Source: Chitinophaga pinensis (GTDB lineage: Bacteria > Bacteroidota > Bacteroidia > 2-12-FULL-35-15). Taken from it: a stretch of DNA of 54,403 bases. The position numbers and the translations under genes are program-made. This document shows positions 28,387-34,761 of this stretch, in pieces. Position 1 is the stretch's first letter. Each line of letters begins with the position of its first letter. The notes beneath the pieces are model-generated. The model did no database searches and was not told the origin of the DNA. It saw only the letters and a program-made list of their open reading frames with translations. The DNA is taken from the NCBI GenBank assembly GCA_945879015.1, contig CAMCUO010000013.1:1-54403 (forward strand). Direction: 5' to 3'.

Positions 28387-29349
28387 ATGTATAAATCAGA
28401 CGTAGAAGCCGTAGATGCATTTGTTGCAAAATACAAAGAACTAAATGCCGAAATAAGTAAAATCATTATTGGGCAGGATGAAGTAGTGAAAGATGTATTG
28501 ATTTCCATTTTTAGCAAAGGACATTGTTTACTAATTGGTGTTCCGGGATTAGCGAAAACACTTTTGGTAAATACCATTGCTGATGTATTGGGATTATCTT
28601 ACAATCGTATTCAGTTTACACCTGACTTAATGCCTTCCGATATTATTGGTTCTGAAATTTTAGGTGACGACCGTAATTTTAAATTCATCAAAGGACCTTT
28701 GTTTGCAAACATTGTTTTAGCCGATGAGATTAACCGTACTCCACCAAAAACACAAGCAGCTTTGTTAGAAGCAATGCAGGAAAGAAGTATCACAACAGGA
28801 GGGAAACGTTACGAATTAGGAAATCCCTTTTTTGTATTAGCAACACAAAATCCAATTGAGCAAGAAGGAACTTACCCATTGCCTGAAGCACAGTTAGACC
28901 GTTTTATGTTTAATGTTTGGTTAGATTATCCAAAATTGGAAGACGAATATCAAGTTGTAAAAAGCACCACTTCCGATTCAAAAGTAGAATTAAAAAAAGT
29001 AATGGCTGCTGAGGAAATTCTTTATTTCCAAGATTTGGTGAGAAGAATTCCTGTTGCAGATAATGTTTTAGAATACGCAGTAAAACTTGCAACCAAAACT
29101 CGTCCGAATACCGAACACGCTGCTGAAGTAGCAAACAAATATTTATCCTGGGGAGCAGGTCCACGTGCTTCACAATATTTAGTGATAGGTGCAAAATGCC
29201 ATTCATTAATAAAAGGAAAATATTCTCCGGATATAGAAGATGTAAAAGCAGTAGCCGCAGCAATATTACGTCATCGTATTGTAAGAAATTATAAAGCAGA
29301 AGCAGAAGGAGTAAGTGTAGATAAAATTATTCAAGAGTTGATGAAGTAG
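28387..29349 (+). CDS. MoxR-family AAA+ ATPase
   Basis: A 320-residue cytosolic AAA+ chaperone of the MoxR branch. These ATPases help assemble or activate partner proteins, often VWA-domain or metal enzymes. Walker A is GVPGLAKT (51-58). Walker B is IVLADEIN (109-116). ATQNPIEQEGTYPLPEAQLDRF is the sensor-1/arginine-finger region typical of MoxR and follows at about 158-179. MoxR genes of Bacteroidota often head a cluster of DUF58 and VWA genes; none is present here. The spacing to both neighbours and a terminator at 29381 suggest a monocistronic gene, so its partner must be encoded elsewhere. The exact subfamily is not determinable here. Confidence 0.93.
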   Translation: MYKSDVEAVDAFVAKYKELNAEISKIIIGQDEVVKDVLISIFSKGHCLLIGVPGLAKTLLVNTIADVLGLSYNRIQFTPDLMPSDIIGSEILGDDRNFKFIKGPLFANIVLADEINRTPPKTQAALLEAMQERSITTGGKRYELGNPFFVLATQNPIEQEGTYPLPEAQLDRFMFNVWLDYPKLEDEYQVVKSTTSDSKVELKKVMAAEEILYFQDLVRRIPVADNVLEYAVKLATKTRPNTEHAAEVANKYLSWGAGPRASQYLVIGAKCHSLIKGKYSPDIEDVKAVAAAILRHRIVRNYKAEAEGVSVDKIIQELMK

Positions 29350-29380
29350 TTTCTCGACTCGCTCGAAATGACAAGTAATA

Positions 29381-29414
29381 AACGTCTCATACGATTGTGT
29401 GAGGCGTTTTTTTT
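29381..29414 (+). terminator. Terminator hairpin after the MoxR gene
   Basis: AACGTCTCA (29381-29389) pairs with TGAGGCGTT (29400-29408, one G-U pair) and is followed by eight T. The stem is almost the same as that of the pruA terminator at 30308. Confidence 0.8.
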
Positions 29415-29443
29415 GGTTATATTTGGGGTACTTATAAAGACAT

Positions 29444-29548
29444 TTACTTTGATAATACCAGCCTTTTGAAAACGACTGAATCAACTAAATTTAATACTTG
29501 TTTCAATATCGGCTGTCCGACTAATTTTATTTCTGTATTTTTACTCAT
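29444..29548 (-). pseudogene. N-terminal remnant of an IS4-type (DUF4372) transposase
   Basis: A 34-codon frame (ATG at 29548, TAA at 29444-29446) reads MSKNTEIKLVGQPILKQV then LNLVDSVVFKRLVLSK. The pattern S-K-x-T ... GQPIxxQxLxLxDxxxF is the typical beginning of Bacteroidota IS4-family transposases with an N-terminal DUF4372 domain, whose full length is near 400 residues. Everything after the first 34 codons is missing and no terminal inverted repeat could be paired, so this is at most a decayed 5' end. Together with two terminators it explains the 311-base spacer 29350-29660. The family call rests on recall of the motif. Confidence 0.45.
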
Positions 29549-29592
29549 AATGTTTTTTTATGTTGTCGTAAACACAAATATACATTATTCAA

Positions 29593-29618
29593 AAAAGGGT
29601 AACGTTTGTTACCCTTTT
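29593..29618 (-). terminator. Terminator hairpin (minus strand)
   Basis: A perfect 11-base-pair stem, AAAAGGGTAAC with GTTACCCTTTT and a four-base loop. On the minus strand it is followed by a T-run and lies 43 bases beyond the end of the small membrane gene at 29661. Confidence 0.75.
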
Positions 29619-29660
29619 AGTTAAAAAATTAGCCGGTTAGTAGTGATAAATAATATAGTA

Positions 29661-30008
29661 TTAATCTTTATCATCCACATGCAAAATATGCATAATACGA
29701 TGAACGAAAGGAGCAAAAAATACTGCACTGATGCTCAAAAAAGCAACCCCACTATAAAGCGCATAAAAGGAATTGAAAATTTTTGCTGATGAACTTTGCA
29801 TTTCTGCTACAGGACCCATTCCTGTTAATATCATGCTGGCCATATGAAAACTGTTCAACCAGCTAAGGTTTGCAATATAATGATAGCCCAGTATCCCCAT
29901 TCCAACAGATAAAACTATTAAGAAGAAAGCAACTAAGGAATATCTTAGAATTCGATATATGAATTTCGAAAAGGGAACTACTTTTTGCTTTCTGTGTTCG
30001 AGTTTCAT
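29661..30008 (-). CDS. Small two-helix membrane protein resembling an ion-channel pore module
   Basis: A 115-residue protein with a basic N-terminus (KLEHRKQKVV), a first transmembrane helix (about 25-48, YSLVAFFLIVLSVGMGILGY), a short hydrophobic re-entrant-like segment SWLNSFHMASMILTGMGPVA (about 54-73), and a second helix (about 83-105, FYALYSGVAFLSISAVFFAP). The order helix - pore-like loop - helix resembles two-helix potassium-channel modules, but the selectivity motif TVGYG is replaced by TGMGP. I recall similar proteins in Bacteroidota without a defined function. It lies one base after the small exported protein gene, so the two are surely co-transcribed. Channel function is an inference. 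Confidence 0.75.
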   Translation of the reverse strand: MKLEHRKQKVVPFSKFIYRILRYSLVAFFLIVLSVGMGILGYHYIANLSWLNSFHMASMILTGMGPVAEMQSSSAKIFNSFYALYSGVAFLSISAVFFAPFVHRIMHILHVDDKD

Positions 30009-30009
30009 A

Positions 30010-30228
30010 TTACTGCTTCACAATTTTATAGTTAGTAGCATCTTTAGTGCTAACTACATTTAAAATATAAATATTTCCACCCACATAAAAATCTTTTGAT
30101 TCAGAAACCGTTAGTTCAAAACGTTCTGCGTTATGAATAATTTTAGTTATGGCTACTGACTGAGCAAAAGTATTATCAGAGCAGATAAAGCTAATGCAGG
30201 CAATAGATAATAGGCTGAGTTTCCGCAT
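30010..30228 (-). CDS. Small exported protein paired with the channel-like gene
   Basis: 72 residues from the ATG at 30228 (MRKLSLLSIACISFICSDNTFAQ); an upstream ATG at 30249 would add seven residues before the signal peptide and is less likely. The mature part is only about 49 residues, beta-like (RFELTVSESKDFYVGGNIYILNVVS). No family recognised. Its stop is separated by one base from the start of the two-helix membrane gene, indicating a translationally linked pair; it may be a periplasmic partner. Confidence 0.65.
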   Translation of the reverse strand: MRKLSLLSIACISFICSDNTFAQSVAITKIIHNAERFELTVSESKDFYVGGNIYILNVVSTKDATNYKIVKQ

Positions 30229-30307
30229 AATTTTTGTTTTAATAAACATCCAAATTATAGACCAAATTTGGGTTCATCTAATGTAGTAAATAATGGTTAC
30301 AAACAAA

Positions 30308-30336
30308 AAAACGTCTCACATTTAATGAGACGTTTT
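30308..30336 (-). terminator. Terminator hairpin of pruA
   Basis: A perfect 11-base-pair stem, AAAACGTCTCA with TGAGACGTTTT and a seven-base loop. On the minus strand it is followed by a run of seven T, 65 bases beyond the pruA stop. Confidence 0.8.
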
Positions 30337-30343
30337 AATAATT

Positions 30344-30376
30344 TTTATCTGCGAAAATCTGCGAGATCTGCGAGCA
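30344..30376. repeat. ATCTGCGA direct repeats after pruA
   Basis: Three near-copies of ATCTGCGA(A/G) in about 30 bases between the pruA stop and its terminator. They look like a known style of short Bacteroidota intergenic repeat. No function is visible. Confidence 0.45.
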
Positions 30377-30400
30377 AAAACCCGATTAGCCTGCAACCTT

Positions 30401-32041
30401 TTAATCTGCCTGCAAGAAAGGATATCTATAATCAGTAGGCGGCACAAATGTTTCTTTAATAGTACGAGGAGAAACCCAACGCAATAAATTCACCATCGCT
30501 CCGGCTTTATCATTTGTTCCAGAACCTCTAGCTCCGCCAAATGGTTGTTGTCCCACTACAGCGCCTGTACATTTATCATTGATGTAAAAATTACCTGCTG
30601 CATTTCTCAAAGCTTTTGCTGCATGTTCAATTGCGTATCTGTCTTGTGCAATAATTGCTCCTGTTAATGCATAAATAGAAGTAGAGTCAACGGTTTCTAA
30701 AATCTCATCAAACTTTTCTGCATCGTAAACATGTAATGTCAATACCGGTCCGAATAACTCTTCACACATCGTTACATATTTTGGATCTTTCGCTACAATA
30801 ATTGTTGGCTCAATAAACCAGCCTTTTGATTTATCATAATTTCCACCAGCAATAATTTCTACGTTTTTATCTGCCTTAGCAGCATCAATGTATTTTGCTA
30901 ATTTGTCAAATGATTTCTCATCGATAACTGCATTGATGAAATTTGTAAAATCTTCTGTTGGACCCATCTTGAAAGATTTCAAGTCTGCTTGAATATAACC
31001 TTTCACTTCATCCCAAAGGTTTGAAGGAACGTAAGCTCTTGAGCAAGCCGAACATTTTTGTCCTTGATACTCAAATGCACCACGACTGATAGAAGTAGCT
31101 AACACTTTTGCGTCTGCAGATTTGTGTGCAAGAATAAAATCTTTTCCACCAGTTTCTCCAACAATGCGAGGATAAGTTTTGTATTTATGAATATTATTTC
31201 CAATTGTTTTCCAGATGTTTTGAAAAACTTCAGTAGAACCAGTAAAGTGAATTCCAGCAAAATCAGGATGAGAGAAAATGATATCAGCAGCATCCGGACC
31301 GCTAGGATAAATTAAATTGATAACGCCATCAGGAACTCCAGCTTTCATGAAAATTTCCATCAATACATTTGCTGCGTAAACTTGGGTGTTGGAAGGTTTC
31401 CAAACAACTACGTTACCCATCATTGCACATGAAGAAGGAAGGTTTCCAGCAATTGCAGTAAAGTTAAATGGAGTTAGTGCATATAAAAATCCTTCTAATG
31501 GTCGTTGTTCAACTCTGTTCCAAACACCAAATCCAGTTCCTGCAACAGGCGGTTGTTGTTTGTAAATTTCGGTCATGTATAAAACATTGAATCGAAGGAA
31601 ATCAATAATCTCACAAGCTGAATCAATCTCTGCCTGAAAAGCATTTTTTGATTGTCCAAGCATGGTAGCAGCGTTTAATTTTGCACGGTAAGGACCAGCA
31701 ATTAACTCAGCAGCTTTCAAGAAAATACTTGCACGGTGTTCCCAAGCCAATGCTTCCCATTTTGGTTTTGCAGCCAATGCAGCATTGATAGCTTGTGTAA
31801 CATGTTCTTTATTGCTTTTATGAAAATGTCCTAGGGTATGTTTGTGATCATGAGGCGGAGCAAGTCTTACTTTATCAGTTCCACGCACTTCTTTTCCTCC
31901 GATATACATAGGAATATCTATTTCTTTCGAACGCAATTCTTTTAACATTGCTTGAAGTTCTTTTCTTTCAGGACTTCCAGAAGCGTAACTTTTGATTGGT
32001 TCGTTCACCGGAGCGGGAACAGTGTAAATTCCTTTTGGCAT
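30401..32041 (-). CDS. pruA: L-glutamate gamma-semialdehyde (1-pyrroline-5-carboxylate) dehydrogenase
   Basis: Oxidises glutamate semialdehyde to glutamate with NAD+, the second step of proline breakdown. The 546 residues match the stand-alone form of the enzyme. They show the aldehyde dehydrogenase fold: PFNFTAIAGNLPSSCAMMGN in the cofactor region, FTGSTEVF, the general base Glu296 in VGETGGKD, the nucleophile Cys330 in EYQGQKCSACSR, and the C-terminal QQPFGGARGSGTNDKAG. The start region MPKGIYTVPAPVNEP is typical of the Bacteroidota enzyme. It has its own promoter (32091) and terminator (30308), so it is monocistronic; proline dehydrogenase is not in the window. Confidence 0.96.
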   Translation of the reverse strand: MPKGIYTVPAPVNEPIKSYASGSPERKELQAMLKELRSKEIDIPMYIGGKEVRGTDKVRLAPPHDHKHTLGHFHKSNKEHVTQAINAALAAKPKWEALAWEHRASIFLKAAELIAGPYRAKLNAATMLGQSKNAFQAEIDSACEIIDFLRFNVLYMTEIYKQQPPVAGTGFGVWNRVEQRPLEGFLYALTPFNFTAIAGNLPSSCAMMGNVVVWKPSNTQVYAANVLMEIFMKAGVPDGVINLIYPSGPDAADIIFSHPDFAGIHFTGSTEVFQNIWKTIGNNIHKYKTYPRIVGETGGKDFILAHKSADAKVLATSISRGAFEYQGQKCSACSRAYVPSNLWDEVKGYIQADLKSFKMGPTEDFTNFINAVIDEKSFDKLAKYIDAAKADKNVEIIAGGNYDKSKGWFIEPTIIVAKDPKYVTMCEELFGPVLTLHVYDAEKFDEILETVDSTSIYALTGAIIAQDRYAIEHAAKALRNAAGNFYINDKCTGAVVGQQPFGGARGSGTNDKAGAMVNLLRWVSPRTIKETFVPPTDYRYPFLQAD

Positions 32042-32090
32042 AATATTGAAAATTGAAAATTGAAAAATTAAAGATTGAAAAATTGTGTTG

Positions 32091-32098
32091 CAAATATA
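32091..32098 (-). promoter_or_regulatory. -7 box (TATATTTG) of pruA
   Basis: Exact consensus on the minus strand, 50 bases before the ATG. The leader between them is made of ATTGAAAATT-type repeats. Confidence 0.55.
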
Positions 32099-32142
32099 CG
32101 GAAAAAGAGGGAGTTTTTAAGATGATTTTATAGGAGAGTTAT

Positions 32143-32210
32143 GTCATCCCGTGCTGTCACCCTGAGCCGTCACACTGAGCGCAGTAGAAGTGCGAATGGT
32201 CAGAATAACG
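32143..32210. repeat. Compound repeat of GTCATCCC / GTCACCCTGAGC units
   Basis: Three adjoining partial units (GTCATCCC, GTCACCCTGAGC, GTCACACTGAGCGCAG...) of the same family as 25783-25902, ending GTCAGAATAAC. Occupies the spacer between the unknown gene at 32230 and pruA. Confidence 0.65.
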
Positions 32211-32229
32211 TTTAAGAAAGAAGATTTAC

Positions 32230-32796
32230 TTAGCCAATTCGTTTCTGTACAAAATGTTCCACCTTCTCAAATAGTAACAATGGAGTAGAAGTACGCCAAC
32301 CTAAATCATTTAGTTGTCCACCCGAAACAATATAATAATCAATATTTGCTCTTTGGAATTCTTCCATTACATGTTTTCTGAAATTTAGAAATGCAATCCA
32401 TCCATCTTCAACTTCATCGAACCATTCTTCGTAATAGCAATCATCGGATGCATGGAAGTTTAATACATTTTCTCCAATTAAAATAAATTTATTGATTCCA
32501 TAAAGCATTATAGGTTCAATAATATCGCGTTTCAAAAGCATAATATCATTGTTGATGGCATCGTTCCATTCGCCTAGCATTTCTATGATTGCAAATTTTG
32601 TATCGTAATCAACACAAAGTATTTTTATGTAAAGAGTAGGGGATTCAATATCATCCCATTGTGGATGAATTAAATAATTATAAATAGCATTAGTGTATTC
32701 AAATTCACTGTATTCTCTCTCATAAAAAGGAGAACGCTCATCTTCTGATGCAATGTATATATGTCGCCAGTTATAAAATGGTTCTAAGTCCTGCAT
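32230..32796 (-). CDS. Conserved-looking protein of unknown function
   Basis: 188 residues, acidic and aromatic-rich, with no signal peptide or transmembrane segment, so probably cytosolic. The sequence begins MQDLEPFYNWRHIYIASEDE and contains HPQWDDIESPTLYIKILCVD, KFILIGENVLNFHASDDCYY, WIAFLNFRKHVMEEFQ and YYIVSGGQLNDLGWRTSTP. Secondary-structure pattern looks alpha/beta. I do not recognise a family or a catalytic motif, but length, codon use and composition are those of a genuine gene. It stands alone between pruA and murQ, flanked by repeat-filled spacers on both sides, so the context gives no clue. Confidence 0.75.
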   Translation of the reverse strand: MQDLEPFYNWRHIYIASEDERSPFYEREYSEFEYTNAIYNYLIHPQWDDIESPTLYIKILCVDYDTKFAIIEMLGEWNDAINNDIMLLKRDIIEPIMLYGINKFILIGENVLNFHASDDCYYEEWFDEVEDGWIAFLNFRKHVMEEFQRANIDYYIVSGGQLNDLGWRTSTPLLLFEKVEHFVQKRIG

Positions 32797-32970
32797 TTAC
32801 GGATAACGAATTAAAACGAATTTACGAATCTGTGTTTGCTGAAAATTATTTTCTTGCACGTCATTGCTACCTGTCCCGCCCCCGATGCGCGGGTCGTGAC
32901 TCGCAATGAGCGGTTCTAATATTGTCTACTTTTTTATTTTTTTATTTGTGTATTGTCTACTGCCAACTGT
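32797..32970. repeat. Repeat-filled spacer
   Basis: Holds a TTACGGATAACGAATT unit (compare 47305-47330 and 52466-52478), a CGTCATTGC ... GCAATGAGCG inverted repeat around a GC-rich core (32860-32911), and two TTGTCTACT units (32918 and 32948). The TTGTCTACT pattern is also found in the signal-peptide region of the LysM gene. Confidence 0.6.
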
Positions 32971-33777
32971 CTACTTCTTAAAATTGTCTACCGCCTTCCT
33001 AACACTACCATACTTCAACAACAACTCATTTGCTTTTTTGTAAGAAACATTTAATTCGGTTGCTACCATTTTTGTTCCTCGGTCAACAAGCTTATTGTTA
33101 CTCAATTGCATGTCAACCATTCTATTTCCTTTTACTTTTCCGAGTTTAATCATCACGGAAGTTGAAATCATATTCAATGTAAGCTTTTGTGCAGTTCCTG
33201 ATTTCATACGTGTGCTTCCTGTCACAAATTCTGGACCTACAACTATTTCAATTTTATGTTTGGCAACTTTGGCAACATTGCTTCCTTTGTTACAAACGAT
33301 ACAAGCGGTAAGAATGTTGTTTTTGTTACAAGTTTCTAAAGCGCCAATTACATAAGGTGTAGAGCCTGATGCTGCAATTCCAATTACTACATCTTTTTTA
33401 TTGATTTTATATTCTTGTAAATCTTTCCAGCCTTGCTCGGCATCATCTTCTGCAAATTCTACTGCTTTACGAATTGCCTTATCTCCTCCTGCAATTATTC
33501 CAATTACCATTCCTTGCGGAACTCCATAAGTTGGTGGACATTCGCTTGCATCTACAATTCCCAATCTTCCACTTGTTCCAGCGCCCATATAAAATAATCT
33601 TCCGCCACTTTTCATTTGCTTTACAATTGCATTCACCAATTTTTCAATTTTCGGAATTTCTTTTTGTATTGAAAGCGGAACAGATTTATCTTCTTTGTTA
33701 ATATTGATTAACAATTCACGCACACTCATTTTTTCGAGTGAATTGTATTTTGAATCTGCTTCGGTTGTTTTTTTCAT
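32971..33777 (-). CDS. murQ: N-acetylmuramic acid 6-phosphate etherase
   Basis: Cytosolic lyase that splits the lactyl ether of MurNAc-6-phosphate, giving GlcNAc-6-phosphate, in peptidoglycan recycling. 268 residues, slightly shorter than E. coli MurQ (298). The SIS fold is evident: GAGTSGRLGIVDASECPPTY near 62-81 carries the sugar-phosphate site and one catalytic Glu, AEDDAEQGWKDL follows with the second, then GIAASGSTPYVIGAL and TGSTRMKSGTAQKLTLNMIS. The C-terminal small helical domain (ATELNVSYKKANELLLKYG) is present. No murP or anmK is adjacent. The next gene upstream starts only 16 bases away and may be co-transcribed. Confidence 0.96.
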   Translation of the reverse strand: MKKTTEADSKYNSLEKMSVRELLININKEDKSVPLSIQKEIPKIEKLVNAIVKQMKSGGRLFYMGAGTSGRLGIVDASECPPTYGVPQGMVIGIIAGGDKAIRKAVEFAEDDAEQGWKDLQEYKINKKDVVIGIAASGSTPYVIGALETCNKNNILTACIVCNKGSNVAKVAKHKIEIVVGPEFVTGSTRMKSGTAQKLTLNMISTSVMIKLGKVKGNRMVDMQLSNNKLVDRGTKMVATELNVSYKKANELLLKYGSVRKAVDNFKK

Positions 33778-33792
33778 TGAGTGATTGCAATT

Positions 33793-34716
33793 TTATTTTT
33801 TTACAAATCTATTTACTTCTGCAATTCCATCTTTGTTTTTCAGATAGATGAAATAAACTCCTGGAGTAAGTTCAGAAATATTAATTGTCGTATTTGTTAT
33901 TTGATTCACATCTTTCGAAATAAACAATTCCCCTAATATATTGTATACTGAAAGAATGGTGCTTTCAAAATTGTTCCAGCTCACAGAAATTTGATTGTCT
34001 GCAGGATTTGGTGAGATTAGTATTTCACTTGTATTTTGTTCATTTTCAGTAATTCCAATAGTAAAAGGGTTTTCGCATTCACTCGGTGGTATTACAGTAT
34101 AAATTTCCAGACTATCACTGAAACAGGCAAATCCAATTAAACAATATTCAACAATAGCAAAAGTATCACAAACCCTTCCAGTTGGAAATAAATATGTCAT
34201 AGAGCCAATGTGTTCAACAATAGTTCCTGTAATTGCAACAGGTGAGTTTGCAGAGTCGCTAACAAATAAAACACGATGAGGATTTGAACTAATTATCATT
34301 GAAGAAATGCTATCTACTTTTACTATAGAATTAGTGCAATCAGCAGCGTTACTATCTACTCCTAAATTCCATGTATCGCCGGGTAAAGCTCCAAAATTAT
34401 ATAGTACGGCAAAGGAAGTATCTACAAGATAAAACACTGTGTCACCATTACTGTAGGTATAGTTTTCGTAAATTTGAGTAGAAATTAATCCTATAGGTGA
34501 ACTTGCTGTATAATTAGATTGTGTAGTTTTTAAAACTTGACATGTTTTTCCGCACAAAATACTGTCTCGAACATATTCAATTTTGTTATTCCTTTTCATC
34601 CATCCACAATCCCATTGATAAAACCAAGTCGCTCCAGATTGAATCCATGGAGTAGTTTGAGAAAAACTATTCAATGTAAAAGATGCTAAAAAAAGAAATA
34701 ATATATATTTTTTCAT
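33793..34716 (-). CDS. Small secreted protein with T9SS type A sorting domain
   Basis: A 307-residue secreted protein. Signal peptide 1-19 (MKKYILFLFLASFTLNSFS), a beta-rich cargo domain with scattered cysteines (WFYQWDCGWMKRNNKIEYV, ILCGKTCQVLKTTQ, DCTNSIVKVDSI) up to about 220, and a type A sorting domain from about 232 (ILISPNPADNQISVSWNN ... LTPGVYFIYLKNKDGIAEV). It should be exported by T9SS. The cargo domain is of a kind common in Bacteroidota secretomes, with no enzymatic motif recognised. It lies between the E1 gene terminator and murQ, with a 15-base gap to murQ. Confidence 0.85.
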   Translation of the reverse strand: MKKYILFLFLASFTLNSFSQTTPWIQSGATWFYQWDCGWMKRNNKIEYVRDSILCGKTCQVLKTTQSNYTASSPIGLISTQIYENYTYSNGDTVFYLVDTSFAVLYNFGALPGDTWNLGVDSNAADCTNSIVKVDSISSMIISSNPHRVLFVSDSANSPVAITGTIVEHIGSMTYLFPTGRVCDTFAIVEYCLIGFACFSDSLEIYTVIPPSECENPFTIGITENEQNTSEILISPNPADNQISVSWNNFESTILSVYNILGELFISKDVNQITNTTINISELTPGVYFIYLKNKDGIAEVNRFVKK

Positions 34717-34727
34717 CTTAAAAAAAT

Positions 34728-34755
34728 AAAGGGCTCCGAGTTTTCGGTGCCCTTC
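34728..34755 (-). terminator. Terminator hairpin of the E1 gene
   Basis: On the minus strand, AAGGGC.CCGA pairs with TCGG.GCCCTT with one mismatch and runs into a T-rich stretch, directly after the E1 stop (34762). Confidence 0.65.
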
Positions 34756-34761
34756 AATATT

